From assembly GCF_001544615.1 (NCBI RefSeq), contig NZ_FCNV02000004.1, positions 361,722 to 425,721 on the forward strand: 64,000 nucleotides of DNA. Direction: 5' to 3'. Position numbers and translations under genes: made by a program. Below the pieces are notes generated by a model. The model saw nothing but the letters and a program-made list of their open reading frames with translations. It made no database searches and had not been told where the DNA came from. Numbering within the stretch: position 1 is the first letter of the stretch; each line of letters starts with the position of its first letter. The stretch comes from Caballeronia concitans. Its GTDB lineage: Bacteria; Pseudomonadota; Gammaproteobacteria; Burkholderiales; Burkholderiaceae. Positions 37,290-46,547 of this stretch are shown in pieces.

Positions 37290-37631
37290 GTGAATCGCCT
37301 CAAGGCTTTCGTTGCGGTGTCGGTGCTCGCCTCGGCGGGCGTGGCCGCCACCGCGCATGCATACGGCCATGTCGGAGTGTGGGTCGGCGGGCCGCTGTAT
37401 TACCCGGTCGCGCCCGTGCCGTATTACTACTATCCGCCGCCGCCCGTCGTGGCCGTGCCCGCCGCGCCGACCACGTATGTCGAGCAGGGCCAGCCCGCCG
37501 CCGCGCCCGCGCAGCCGAGCGGCTCGTGGTACTACTGCGACGGATCGCGCACCTACTACCCGTATGTGAAGGAATGTCCCGGCGGATGGCGCGAAGTGCC
37601 GGCGCAGCCGCCGCCCTCGCCTTCGAACTAA
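37290..37631 (+). CDS. secreted Tyr/Pro-rich hypothetical protein
   Basis: A 113-residue exported protein. The signal peptide is NRLKAFVAVSVLASAGVAAT followed by AHA. A Tyr/Pro-rich linker (PYYYYPPPPVV) and a C-terminal motif WYYCDGSRTYYPYVKECPGG follow, with two Cys that could form a disulphide. This motif is common in small Burkholderia surface proteins. The start is GTG 37290 because GGAGA lies 6 bases upstream. The 294 bases before it show nothing clear. Confidence 0.72.
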   Translation: MNRLKAFVAVSVLASAGVAATAHAYGHVGVWVGGPLYYPVAPVPYYYYPPPPVVAVPAAPTTYVEQGQPAAAPAQPSGSWYYCDGSRTYYPYVKECPGGWREVPAQPPPSPSN

Positions 37632-37659
37632 AAAACGCAGTCATGACAAAGTCACTTTC

Positions 37660-38169
37660 ATGAATTATCGAAGGCTCGTTATTCTTCTTTCGCTTACCGG
37701 CCTGGCCGCGTGTACGGTAATGCCCACCGGACCCAGCGTGATGGCGCTACCCGGATCGAGCAAGACGTTCGATCAGTTCCGCGCCGACGACGCCTCGTGC
37801 AGGCAGTTCGCCTTCCAGCAAGTCGGCGGCGTCAGCGCGGATCAGGCAGCGGCGAACAGCGCGGTCGGCAGCGCAGTGGTCGGCACCGCGATCGGCGCGG
37901 CGGCGGGCGCGGCGTTTGGCGGCGGATCGGGCGCGGCCATCGGCGCGGGCGCGGGGCTGCTCACGGGCAGCGCGGTCGGCGTCGGCGCGGCGCAGACATC
38001 GGGATACGGCGTGCAGCGCCGTTACGATTACGCGTATCTCCAGTGCATGTACGCCGCCGGCGACAAGGTGCCGGTGTACGGCCCGATGCGCACCGCTCCG
38101 CCGAACGGCGCGTATTCCACGCCGCCATTGCCGCCGCCCGGCATTCAGCCGCCGCCGCCGTCGAGTTGA
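37660..38169 (+). CDS. glycine-zipper outer membrane lipoprotein
   Basis: A 169-residue lipoprotein. The lipobox is LTGLAAC near residue 18. A glycine-zipper membrane segment follows (AIGAAAGAAFGGGSGAAIGA, residues about 72-91), and the C-terminus is Pro-rich. Position two after the Cys is Val, so outer membrane sorting is expected. It lies 28 bases after the exported Tyr/Pro-rich protein and is probably co-transcribed. Such proteins often affect envelope integrity. Confidence 0.75.
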   Translation: MNYRRLVILLSLTGLAACTVMPTGPSVMALPGSSKTFDQFRADDASCRQFAFQQVGGVSADQAAANSAVGSAVVGTAIGAAAGAAFGGGSGAAIGAGAGLLTGSAVGVGAAQTSGYGVQRRYDYAYLQCMYAAGDKVPVYGPMRTAPPNGAYSTPPLPPPGIQPPPPSS

Positions 38170-38192
38170 CCGGGCGCGAGTGGCGGCAATCG

Positions 38193-39032
38193 TCAGTGAC
38201 GCGGATCGTTGGCGGGACGCGAACGCGGATGCACCGGGGCGACGAGTCCCGGTGCGACGAGCAGCCCGATCACCCAGCCGATGTAAAACCGCAGATCGCT
38301 CCAGAACTCCGCTCTCTCGTAGACGCGAAACGCCTGGACGTGCGCGAGCCACAGCGCCGTCTGCAGCAAGCCTGTGAGCACGAGCCACGTCAGCGCGATC
38401 ACGCCGGTCGCGCGGGCGCAGCGTTCGAACGTCGACGCATCCCACTGTTGCCGAACGATCACGCAGCCAGCGAGCAGGATCAGCATCGCGGGGATGAAGC
38501 TCGTGACGAGCACGCGCGCTTCCCACTCGAACATGACGCCGCATAGCAGCCCGACGACGACCGCGAATATCGCCGACGGCCACGCGATCCACGCCGGACC
38601 GCGCGCCGCGAGCCACGCTATCGTGATGACGAACGGCAGCGCCGCCCATTGCAGCGCGAGCGCCACGGCTTTCGCGAGGTTCTCGCTCGCCTGCTCGTTC
38701 GAATGGCTCGCGGCGACATACACGGTGATCGCCTCGTGCACGCACACCGCGACGAACGCGAAGCTCAGCGCCTCACAGGCGGCGAACGCCGGCGATTTGG
38801 CTGCGCGTTCATGCGCGGCATCCGAGGCGAGGCCGCGCACGCGCTCGAGCACCGGATCGACGAAAAACGCGAGGATCGCGCCGATCAGCAGCGCGGCGGC
38901 GGCATCGGTGAGCGAAAAATGTCCGAAGAGAGAGAACAGGCCTTGCCAAAGAAACTCGGGCGCGGCGGCGCAGATGGCCACCCACAACGCAAAAAAGAAG
39001 CCGTTCGATGCACGTCTGAGCGGCATGGCCAC
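38193..39032 (-). CDS. multi-spanning membrane protein of unknown function
   Basis: A 279-residue integral membrane protein with about seven hydrophobic helices. Examples are FFFALWVAICAAAPEFLW at the start and FVITIAWLAARGPAWIAWP in the middle. A polar loop with HERAAKSPAF lies near residue 75. I recognise no transporter family. It starts 18 bases downstream of the end of the lipoate ligase-like gene on the same strand, so the two may be co-transcribed. Confidence 0.65.
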   Translation of the reverse strand: MAMPLRRASNGFFFALWVAICAAAPEFLWQGLFSLFGHFSLTDAAAALLIGAILAFFVDPVLERVRGLASDAAHERAAKSPAFAACEALSFAFVAVCVHEAITVYVAASHSNEQASENLAKAVALALQWAALPFVITIAWLAARGPAWIAWPSAIFAVVVGLLCGVMFEWEARVLVTSFIPAMLILLAGCVIVRQQWDASTFERCARATGVIALTWLVLTGLLQTALWLAHVQAFRVYERAEFWSDLRFYIGWVIGLLVAPGLVAPVHPRSRPANDPRH

Positions 39033-39050
39033 CTCGATGCGGGTTGAACC

Positions 39051-39803
39051 TCAGCTTCCCTCGGGCAACGCCGCACCCGCCACGCGCGCGGCGATCGCAT
39101 CGCGCACGCGCGCGAACAGGTCGGCGGGAATGTCGAAGCATTCGTACGCGAGCGCTTGCGCCACGGTCACGACTTTCAGTTCCTCGTAGCGTCGGCCGCT
39201 GCCGATCATCGCTTCGAACGCATTGGCGCGCGCGTTGATTTCGATCGGATCGGCGTTCACGAGCAGCACCGCGTGCGCGAGCACCGCATAGTGCGGCGTG
39301 TCGCCTTCATCGGGCCGAAGCGGCACGCGTCGCCAGTACTGCGCCGTGCCTGCCATCTTGCGCGCATCGCCGCCGGGGCCCCACGCGAGATTGAAGCGCC
39401 CGTCGCAGAACGAGCCTTCCACGGCCTGATAGTGCGTGAGGACGCCGAGCGTATTGAGCGCATCGGCGAGGATGCCGCACAGGTGCAGATAGACCGGCTC
39501 GGCGAGCGCGCCCATCGTCGCGCGAACGGGGTAGGCAAGGCTCAGATTGAGGATGCCGGGACCTTGCGGCACTAGTCCGCCGCCCGACAATCGCAGCCAG
39601 ACGGGGCAGCCGCGTTGCGCGAAGGTGGCGCGGGCGTCGGCGAGCGGCGCGTATCGCTGATAGCTGCGCGGCACGATCAGCGATACCGGCGCGGACCACA
39701 GATGCGCGACGGCATGGCCCGCGCCGGCGCGCGCGAGAAGCGCTTCTTCGGCGTCGAGCGGATCGCCGGGAAGCGAAGCGGGGTCGAGCAGTTCGAAGGG
39801 CAT
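39051..39803 (-). CDS. lipoate-protein ligase A family protein
   Basis: A 250-residue protein of the BPL/LplA/LipB fold. It has a GG-rich loop WLRLSGGGLVPQGPGILNLS near residue 80 (R-x-SGGG is the substrate-binding motif) and the catalytic Lys in ARKMAGTAQYWRR near residue 143. It attaches lipoate or octanoate to E2 subunits. It lies just downstream of the acetoin dehydrogenase genes, whose AcoC carries a lipoyl domain, so it may serve that complex. Starts at ATG 39803 and 39830 are both possible; neither has a clear ribosome site. Confidence 0.82.
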   Translation of the reverse strand: MPFELLDPASLPGDPLDAEEALLARAGAGHAVAHLWSAPVSLIVPRSYQRYAPLADARATFAQRGCPVWLRLSGGGLVPQGPGILNLSLAYPVRATMGALAEPVYLHLCGILADALNTLGVLTHYQAVEGSFCDGRFNLAWGPGGDARKMAGTAQYWRRVPLRPDEGDTPHYAVLAHAVLLVNADPIEINARANAFEAMIGSGRRYEELKVVTVAQALAYECFDIPADLFARVRDAIAARVAGAALPEGS

Positions 39804-39889
39804 GGGATGGATGCTTGGCCGCGCCGCCATCGACGCTATGTCGCATGGTAGCGAAGAACGGCGGCGGCGGCCAAATGCGCGACGGGGCG

Positions 39890-41020
39890 TCAGCCTTCGG
39901 CCCGCTTGACATGCTCCTTCAACAACGCGTTGACGTCATTCGCCTTTTCCATCTGGCTCATGTGGCCGGCGTCGTCGAAAACACGCACGGTCGCGTCTTT
40001 CGGTGCGCTTTGCGCGTGCGCCGCCGGAATGATGCGATCCTGCGCGCCCCAGATCACGAGCACCGGCTTGCCCGCCGACGCCGCCTCGCGCCCCGGCTGC
40101 GCGCCCTGCTTGCCGCCCGCGAACAGCGCGCCACCGAGCGCGGTCAGCGCTTCGCTGACGCCGTCGAGCCGCTTGTACTTCAGCAGATCGTCGAGCATCT
40201 GGCGGCTCACGAGTTCCGGATTCGCGAACAGCAATTCGACGACCGGCTTCAGCTCGCGACGCGACTGCGCGCTGACGAAGCCGTCCGTGTACGCGTTGTT
40301 GATCTCATCGCCGAAACCGGCCGGCGAGATCAGCGCGAGCGATTGCACGCGCTCCGGCGCATCCACGGCCAGTTGCGCCGCGATCCCGCCGCCCAGCGAA
40401 TGCCCGACGAAATGCGCGCGATCGATGCTCACCGCGTCCATGAAGCGCGCGACGAACTGCGCCAGCTCGGGAAGCGTCGTGCCGGCCAGGCGCGGCGTCG
40501 ATTGTCCGTGCGCCGGCAAATCGAGCGCGAACACGCGGTTATGGTCGGCGAGCGCATCGAGATTGAAGAGCCAGTTGTCGAGATCGCCGCCGAAGCCGTG
40601 GATGAACAGCACTGCGGGCCGGCTCGCATCGTCGCCGCCGCGCGACGCGTAGCGCACGCGGATGCCGTCGACATCGACGAAGTGATACGCCGACGCCGCT
40701 TCCTCGCCCTCGCCTTCTTCATCGGCGGGCGTGACGTACGACGACACGTAGGCGTCGATATCCGCGTCGCTCACTTCGGCCGGCGCGAGCACGCCGAGCA
40801 GCGCCTTGACGGGCAGCGTGTCACCCGCCGACGCCACGCGGCGCCGGAGCAAGCCCGCGTCCGGCGCTTCGACCGCGTTGGCGATCTTGTCGGTTTCCAC
40901 GTCGAGAATCGGCATGCCGACGGTGATCTGCGCGCCCTCTTCCACGAGCCACTCGTTCACCGTGCCTTCCTTCATCGACAAGCCCCATTTGGGCATCACG
41001 ATTGGAGTGATTGCGCTCAT
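39890..41020 (-). CDS. acoC: acetoin dehydrogenase E2 with fused alpha/beta hydrolase domain
   Basis: A 376-residue protein. The N-terminal lipoyl domain has VETDKIANAVEAP, with the modified Lys near residue 44. Residues about 130-376 form an alpha/beta hydrolase domain with LFIHGFGGDLDNW, the nucleophile FVGHSLGGGIAAQL and the C-terminal GHMSQME histidine. The lipoyl plus hydrolase layout is typical of AcoC. It cleaves acetoin to acetyl-CoA and acetaldehyde with AcoAB. Its start shares one base with the acoB stop (TGATG). Confidence 0.93.
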   Translation of the reverse strand: MSAITPIVMPKWGLSMKEGTVNEWLVEEGAQITVGMPILDVETDKIANAVEAPDAGLLRRRVASAGDTLPVKALLGVLAPAEVSDADIDAYVSSYVTPADEEGEGEEAASAYHFVDVDGIRVRYASRGGDDASRPAVLFIHGFGGDLDNWLFNLDALADHNRVFALDLPAHGQSTPRLAGTTLPELAQFVARFMDAVSIDRAHFVGHSLGGGIAAQLAVDAPERVQSLALISPAGFGDEINNAYTDGFVSAQSRRELKPVVELLFANPELVSRQMLDDLLKYKRLDGVSEALTALGGALFAGGKQGAQPGREAASAGKPVLVIWGAQDRIIPAAHAQSAPKDATVRVFDDAGHMSQMEKANDVNALLKEHVKRAEG

Positions 41021-42036
41021 CAGTGCTTGCCTCCTTTCAGGGTCTTGCGGGCGGCGTCGGCAATCTGCGCGGCGCTCGGAATGTACAGGTCTTCGAGCGT
41101 CGGCGAGAACGGCACCGGCGTATGCGGCGGCGTGACCATTTCGATGCCCGCCTTCAGCGCGCCGAACGCCTGTTGCGCGACCTGCGCGGAAATGTCGGTG
41201 GCGATGTTGCAACGCGGATTCGCTTCATCCACGACGACGAGCCGCCCCGTGTTCTCCACCGTTTCGAGCACGGTGTCCATGTCGAGCGGCGACAGCGTGC
41301 GCAGATCGACGACTTCCGCTTCGATGCCCTCCTTCGCGAGCATCGACGCCGCTTCGAGCGCGCGATGCACCATCAGCCCGTACGTGACGATCGACACATC
41401 CTTGCCGTCCCGCACGATGTTCGCTTCGCCGAACGGAATCGCGTACGAGTTCTCCGGCACTTCGCCCTCGAAGCCGTACAGGTTCTTGTGCTCGCAGAAG
41501 ATGACGGGATCGTTGTCGCGAATCGCCTGGATCAAGAGGCCCTTCGTGTCGTACGGCGTCGACGGGCACACGACCTTGAGGCCGGGAATATGCGTGAAGA
41601 TCGGCGTCAGCATCTGGCTGTGCTGCGCCGCCGCGCGAAAGCCCGCGCCGACCATCGCGCGGATCACGACGGGCGTCTCCGCCTTGCCGCCGAACATGTA
41701 GCGGAACTTGGCGGCCTGATTGAAGATCTGGTCGAAGCACACGCCCATGAAGTCGATGAACATCAGCTCCGCGATCGGCCGCATGCCGCACGCCGCCGCG
41801 CCGATCGCCGCGCCGACGTACGCGGATTCGGACAGCGGCGTGTCGAGCAGCCGGTCGCCGTGCTTCGCGTACAGTCCCTTCGTCACGCCGAGCACGCCGC
41901 CCCACGCGTCTTTCTCGCCGTCCGCGCCTGCGCCGCCGACGATATCCTCGCCCAGCACGATCACGCTCGGATCGCGGGTCATTTCCTGATCGATGGCTTC
42001 GTTGATCGCCATCTTCATGCTCAGTTTGCGGGCCAT
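41020..42036 (-). CDS. acoB: acetoin dehydrogenase E1 beta subunit
   Basis: A 338-residue transketolase-like beta subunit of TPP-dependent E1. Motifs include GEDIVGGAGADGEKDAWGG, broken as VLGEDIVGGAGADGE and the AcoB-typical AWGGVLGVTKGLY, then DTPLSESAYVGAAIGAA. It pairs with AcoA to decarboxylate acetoin. It follows acoA by 27 bases and overlaps acoC by 1 base. An AGGAG-type site lies upstream of its ATG. Confidence 0.95.
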   Translation of the reverse strand: MARKLSMKMAINEAIDQEMTRDPSVIVLGEDIVGGAGADGEKDAWGGVLGVTKGLYAKHGDRLLDTPLSESAYVGAAIGAAACGMRPIAELMFIDFMGVCFDQIFNQAAKFRYMFGGKAETPVVIRAMVGAGFRAAAQHSQMLTPIFTHIPGLKVVCPSTPYDTKGLLIQAIRDNDPVIFCEHKNLYGFEGEVPENSYAIPFGEANIVRDGKDVSIVTYGLMVHRALEAASMLAKEGIEAEVVDLRTLSPLDMDTVLETVENTGRLVVVDEANPRCNIATDISAQVAQQAFGALKAGIEMVTPPHTPVPFSPTLEDLYIPSAAQIADAARKTLKGGKH

Positions 42037-42063
42037 GATGGTTGTCTCCTTGTGGTCGGCGTT

Positions 42064-43062
42064 TTAGTAGCTCACGTAGACATCGGTGAGCAGATCGGCG
42101 GCGGTCGGCTGCGGCGCGTCTTTCGCTTCCTGCACCGCGCGGTCGATCAGCGCGGCGACTTCGCGGTCGATCGCATCGAGTTCGCCGGGAGAGATCACAT
42201 CGGCGTTCGTCACGGCCTGCGCGAACTTTTTGAGGCAATCCTTGTTCGAGCGGATATCGTCGAGTTCGCCCGGCGCGCGATACGTCTGCGCATCGCCTTC
42301 GAAGTGGCCGTAGAAGCGGATCATCTTGCATTCGAGCAGCGCCGGGCCGCCGCCTTCGCGCGCGCGGCGGATCACTTCGCCCGCGGCTTCGTGGACGGCG
42401 AAGAAGTCGGTGCCATCCACCGTCACGCCGGGAATGCCGAAGCCCGCCGCGCGGTCGACATAGCTGTCCACCGCCGTGCCGTACTCGCGCGCCGTCGATT
42501 CCGCGTAGCCGTTGTTCTCGATCACGAAGATCACCGGCAGATTCCACACCGCCGCGAGATTCATGCTTTCGAGGAACGTGCCCTGGTTGGACGCGCCGTC
42601 GCCCGTGAACGTGATGCCCACTTCGCCCTTGCCGCGAAACTTCGCCGCGAGCGCCGCGCCGCAGATGAGCGGCGCGCCCGCGCCCAGAATGCCGTTCGCG
42701 CCCATCATCCCTTTCGACAGATCCGCGATGTGCATGGAGCCGCCCTTGCCGTTACACGAGCCGCCTTTTTTGCCGTAGATCTCCTTCATCATCGCGACCG
42801 GATCGACGCCCTTCGCGATGCAGTGTCCGTGGCCGCGATGCGTGCTCGCAATGCGGTCCCCATCGTTCAGGTGATGCATGATGCCGACGCCCGCCGCCTC
42901 CTCGCCCGCGTACAGATGCACGAAGCCGGGGATGTCGCCACGTCCGAAATCGACGTGCAGGCGCTCTTCGAAATCGCGGATCGTGCGCATCTTGCGATAG
43001 ACCGCCAGCAACTCGTCCTTCGACAAGGGCAAGCCGCCCGCATGCTGTTGCGACGCTGTCAT
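42064..43062 (-). CDS. acoA: acetoin dehydrogenase E1 alpha subunit
   Basis: A 332-residue TPP-dependent E1 alpha subunit. The TPP-binding motif is GDGASNQGTFLESMNLAAVW, with the closing NN in VIENNGYAES. The start is ATG 43062, with AAGGAGA 6 bases upstream. It overlaps the acoX gene by 4 bases (ATGA). With AcoB and AcoC it breaks down acetoin; the E3 (acoL) gene is not in the window, so a shared E3 is likely. Confidence 0.95.
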   Translation of the reverse strand: MTASQQHAGGLPLSKDELLAVYRKMRTIRDFEERLHVDFGRGDIPGFVHLYAGEEAAGVGIMHHLNDGDRIASTHRGHGHCIAKGVDPVAMMKEIYGKKGGSCNGKGGSMHIADLSKGMMGANGILGAGAPLICGAALAAKFRGKGEVGITFTGDGASNQGTFLESMNLAAVWNLPVIFVIENNGYAESTAREYGTAVDSYVDRAAGFGIPGVTVDGTDFFAVHEAAGEVIRRAREGGGPALLECKMIRFYGHFEGDAQTYRAPGELDDIRSNKDCLKKFAQAVTNADVISPGELDAIDREVAALIDRAVQEAKDAPQPTAADLLTDVYVSY

Positions 43063-44144
43063 CTCTGTCTCCTTTCGGCTGGTTGAACTACGGTGCATGG
43101 CTCACGCATGAGTCCGGCGCGCGCCGCGTAACGCATGCACGCGGCGACGTCGATGCTTCGGAACGCGTTTTCGCGCAGGGTGATGGTCACTTCGTCGCCG
43201 GTGCCGAAGGCAAGCTCGCGTTCGCCGTCGAGCGCGACGATGCCTGCGCGCTGCTTCACGCGATGCGGCACGCCGTCGGTCAGGCGCTGCCAGTTCGCGA
43301 TCGGCACGGGTTCGGTGAGGCCGGGCGCGATCGGCGCGTGAAGATCGAATTCGCCGTGGCCGGGCGCGGCGAGTTCGACGGCGAGGCCGCCCGGCTCGTG
43401 ACGCCCGAGCGGTTCGAGCAGCCCCGCAATCGCCGACATGCCGATGGCCTGCGGATCGGCATACGACACGTACACGGCGGCGAGCGTGTCGATCTTCCAG
43501 AGCGCCCGCGCGCCGACGAAATGCTCGTGCGAGATCACGGCGTCCACGAGCGCGATGTCGTGACGCACGACGCCGTTCGCATCGCGAATGTCGATGTCGA
43601 GCCGCTTGTTCTCGACGAGCGCCTCGCCTGCCGGAATGCGGCCGGTTGCGTACAAGCCTGTCGCGAGTCCGGAGATGGTCGGCTCGCGCATCTCGGGAAA
43701 CGCGTTGTTCGTGCCGGTCGAAAGGCCCGCGAGCGGCACCGCGCCGCATTCGCGCACGACCGCGCGATGCGTGCCGTCGCCGCCGAGCACGATGAGCGCA
43801 TCGGCGCCGGCGTCGCGCATCATGCGTGCGGCGCGGAACGTATCGTCGACGCGCGCGGTCACGGGCATGTCGAGGAAATCGACGGCGGGCAGCGTGGCGT
43901 CGGGGCCTTGCCGCCGCGCGAGATGGCGCTGGAGCATGACCTTCAGGCCTTCGCGGTCCGGCATCATCATGACGCGCGGCACGCCGCACGCCGCCAGCGA
44001 CGAGAGAATCCGCAGCACGATATTCACGCGGTCCGCGAGCTGCAGACTGTTCGCGTTCGCGATCACGCGGCGAATGTCGCGCGCCGATACAGGATTCGCG
44101 ATGATGCCGACGAGCGCCGGCCCGGCCTTCGCGCTTTCACGCAT
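43059..44144 (-). CDS. acoX: AcoX, NAD-kinase-like protein of the acetoin cluster
   Basis: A 361-residue member of the ATP-NAD/AcoX kinase family. The GGDGTHRAV motif lies near residue 100 and the STGTNNAFPEMREP motif near residue 125. AcoX is required or helpful for acetoin breakdown in Cupriavidus, but its reaction is unsettled. ATG 44144 is preferred because GGAG lies 8 bases upstream. It is the first gene after the sigma-54 promoter and overlaps acoA. Confidence 0.9.
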   Translation of the reverse strand: MRESAKAGPALVGIIANPVSARDIRRVIANANSLQLADRVNIVLRILSSLAACGVPRVMMMPDREGLKVMLQRHLARRQGPDATLPAVDFLDMPVTARVDDTFRAARMMRDAGADALIVLGGDGTHRAVVRECGAVPLAGLSTGTNNAFPEMREPTISGLATGLYATGRIPAGEALVENKRLDIDIRDANGVVRHDIALVDAVISHEHFVGARALWKIDTLAAVYVSYADPQAIGMSAIAGLLEPLGRHEPGGLAVELAAPGHGEFDLHAPIAPGLTEPVPIANWQRLTDGVPHRVKQRAGIVALDGERELAFGTGDEVTITLRENAFRSIDVAACMRYAARAGLMREPCTVVQPAERRQR

Positions 44145-44189
44145 GCCTGTGTCTCCTGAATGCATTGGAATCGTTGTGGCGCGGATTAA

Positions 44190-44205
44190 GGCAAGGGGTA
44201 TGCCA
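44190..44205 (-). promoter_or_regulatory. sigma-54 promoter of acoXABC
   Basis: On the minus strand TGGCATACCCCTTGCC has GG and GC exactly ten bases apart, matching the -24/-12 consensus. It lies 46 bases upstream of the acoX start. AcoR activators of other bacteria work on this promoter class. Confidence 0.85.
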
Positions 44206-44258
44206 ATGCGCCCGCAGCGCGACTAGCCGTGCAGAAGCGCCGATTGCCGCGCGTTCGC

Positions 44259-44272
44259 GTGACAGGTGTCAC
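44259..44272. promoter_or_regulatory. candidate AcoR upstream activator site
   Basis: GTGACAGGTGTCAC is a palindrome with only the two central bases unpaired, about 54 bases upstream of the -24 element. Position and symmetry fit an enhancer for AcoR, encoded directly upstream on the same strand. The assignment is by position. Confidence 0.6.
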
Positions 44273-44313
44273 AGCGCAGGTGTATCGCGAAGGTGGACAG
44301 GCGTATCGGGCGG

Positions 44314-46329
44314 CTAACGTGACGCGTCGCGCTGATTCGGCGAGCGGATGCCATACCGCTCCATTCGCCGATAAAGCGTCATCCTGCTCACGCCGGTCTG
44401 CCGCGCGACCGCGCTCAGGTTCCAGCTCGCCGCGCGCAGGTACTGCATCAGCAGCATGCCCTCGGGCGGCAGGCGATGCGGGTCGAAGTCATCGAAGACA
44501 GGCGCGGATTGATGCGCGACCGGCGCGGGCGCGGGCGAGGATGCGCCGAAGCCTTCGGGCAGATCGTCGATGTCGATCAAGCCGTGCGCGCACACCGCGC
44601 GCGCGTATCGCAGGACATTGCTCAGCTCGCGCGAATTGCCCGGCCACGCATGCCGATGCAGCCGCTCGCGCGCCGCCGGCGACAGCGTGACGCCGCCGCG
44701 TGCAGTATCGGCATCGGCATCGAGCAGCGTGCGGATCAGCCAGTCCAGATCGGTGCGCTCGCGCAGCGGCGGCAGCGTGAAGCGCGCGCCGTTCAGCCGA
44801 TAGTAAAGGTCTTCGCGGAAGCGGCCTTCGCGCATCAGTTCATCGAGCGAATGATGCGTCGCCGAGATCACGCGCACGTCGACCGACACGGGCCGCGACG
44901 CGCCGATCGCGAGCACTTCGCCTTCTGCCAGCACGCGCAGAAGACGCGATTGCAGTTCGCGCGGCATGTCGCCGATTTCATCGAGAAAGAGCGTGCCGCC
45001 GTCGGCTTCCTGAATCAGCCCGCGTTTTCCCTTCGCGCCCGCGCCCGAAAAGCTGTTCGGCAGATGCCCGAACAATTCGCTTTCGATCAGCGTCTCGGGA
45101 ATCGCCGCGCAATTCACCGCGACGAACGGCCCCGCGCGCCGCGCACTCGCGCGATGCAGTGCCTTCGCGAAGTATTCCTTGCCGCTGCCGGTCTCGCCGT
45201 TGACGAGCAGATTGATCGGCGAATCGACGAGCTTCGCGGCGCGTTCGAGCTGGCGCGTGAGCGCGGCGTCGCCGCCGGATAGCGCGGCGAGCGGCGCGGG
45301 AATCTGGATGGCGCGGCTGGCGTTCGTGTTCGCGCTCGCCGTCGATGTCGGCGTGAAGCATGGCGCGGGCGGCATCACGCTGAGATAAAGCAGCGCGCCG
45401 CTTTTCGCGAGCGGCAACGCGCGCAACTCGCTCGGGCGCGAATACACGAAGCGCCCGAGGTCTTCGACGCGCGCCTCGAAGAGCGCATCGAAGCGCACGC
45501 CGATCAGCGACGCCGCCGGTTCGCCCGGCGCGATCGGCCGCCCTATTTCCGCCGCGAGCATTTCGTGCGCGCGGCGATTGTGCCCGGCGATGCGCCCGGT
45601 TTCATCGAGCGCGATCAGATATTCCGGATCGACATCGACGAATTCGGGCGACGTATGCAGCTTGAGAATCCAGTCCTGCCGATGCGCCCGCAGAAAGTTC
45701 GCGTTCTCGATATGCCCCGCGTAGATCCGCACGAGCTGCAACGCGAGATTCTGGCTGTCGCGCGGCTGCGGCGACGAGAGCGCGGAAATGTCGAGGATCG
45801 CGGCGAGCGCGCCGCGCGAATCGAAGAGCGGCGCGGCGGTGCACGTGAGCGGAATATGCGTGGCGTCGAAATGATCGACCTGATGCACGGTCAGCGCCTG
45901 GCCCGTCGCGAGCGCGGTGCCGACCGCGCACGTGCCCGCGCCGGTCTCGCTCCACTCCGCGCCGAGATAAAGGCCCGCGCGGCGCAGCGCGGCGTCGGTG
46001 CTGGCGTCGCCGATATAGTCGACCGTGACGCCGAGCGCATCGGTCAGAAGCACGACATAGCCCATGCCCGCGACCTGCCCATACAAGGTCTGGAGGCCGT
46101 GCCGCGCGATGCGCGCGAAATCGTCGATGCGCTGCTGATGCTCGCGCAGCCGCGTGTGCGGCAGGATGCGCGCTTCCTGCATCCGCGACGGATCGAGCCC
46201 GTACTGATGCACGCAACGCCGCCACGAACTCTGGATGATCGCGTCGTGCGCGCGCGCGGGCGCCAGCATCTGCGCCCGCGTGGTCGCCGCGACGACCGCC
46301 TCGATGTGCTCGCGTTGCCGCATGTCCAT
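44314..46329 (-). CDS. acoR: sigma-54-dependent acetoin regulator AcoR
   Basis: A 671-residue enhancer-binding protein. A GAF-type sensor (about residues 80-215) is followed by a PAS-like region, an AAA+ domain with Walker A NGETGSGKEYFAKAL near residue 380 and Walker B GGTLFLDEIGDMP. The Fis-type helix-turn-helix NLSAVARQTGVSRMTLYRRM is near residue 640. The sigma-54-contact loop, usually GAFTGA, reads NSFSGA here. AAGGAGA lies 8 bases before ATG 46329. It probably senses acetoin and activates acoXABC, which follows on the same strand. Confidence 0.93.
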   Translation of the reverse strand: MDMRQREHIEAVVAATTRAQMLAPARAHDAIIQSSWRRCVHQYGLDPSRMQEARILPHTRLREHQQRIDDFARIARHGLQTLYGQVAGMGYVVLLTDALGVTVDYIGDASTDAALRRAGLYLGAEWSETGAGTCAVGTALATGQALTVHQVDHFDATHIPLTCTAAPLFDSRGALAAILDISALSSPQPRDSQNLALQLVRIYAGHIENANFLRAHRQDWILKLHTSPEFVDVDPEYLIALDETGRIAGHNRRAHEMLAAEIGRPIAPGEPAASLIGVRFDALFEARVEDLGRFVYSRPSELRALPLAKSGALLYLSVMPPAPCFTPTSTASANTNASRAIQIPAPLAALSGGDAALTRQLERAAKLVDSPINLLVNGETGSGKEYFAKALHRASARRAGPFVAVNCAAIPETLIESELFGHLPNSFSGAGAKGKRGLIQEADGGTLFLDEIGDMPRELQSRLLRVLAEGEVLAIGASRPVSVDVRVISATHHSLDELMREGRFREDLYYRLNGARFTLPPLRERTDLDWLIRTLLDADADTARGGVTLSPAARERLHRHAWPGNSRELSNVLRYARAVCAHGLIDIDDLPEGFGASSPAPAPVAHQSAPVFDDFDPHRLPPEGMLLMQYLRAASWNLSAVARQTGVSRMTLYRRMERYGIRSPNQRDASR

Positions 46330-46547
46330 CGTGCTCTCCTTGAGTGTCTCCTTCCGACGCGTCTTTTATTTTGCGTTGTTGCGTCGTTTGCGCCGCTCGA
46401 TGTCGGGAAAACACGGGGCAGACCGGCCCGCGCGCGGCGTCTTTCAGGCCATATGATGCTCGAATCGGCAAGACGAGTCATTCGCCGGGCTTGCTGCAGT
46501 GCGGCACCGGCGCAAATACAAAACGATTACGGATAAGGAGACGACCG

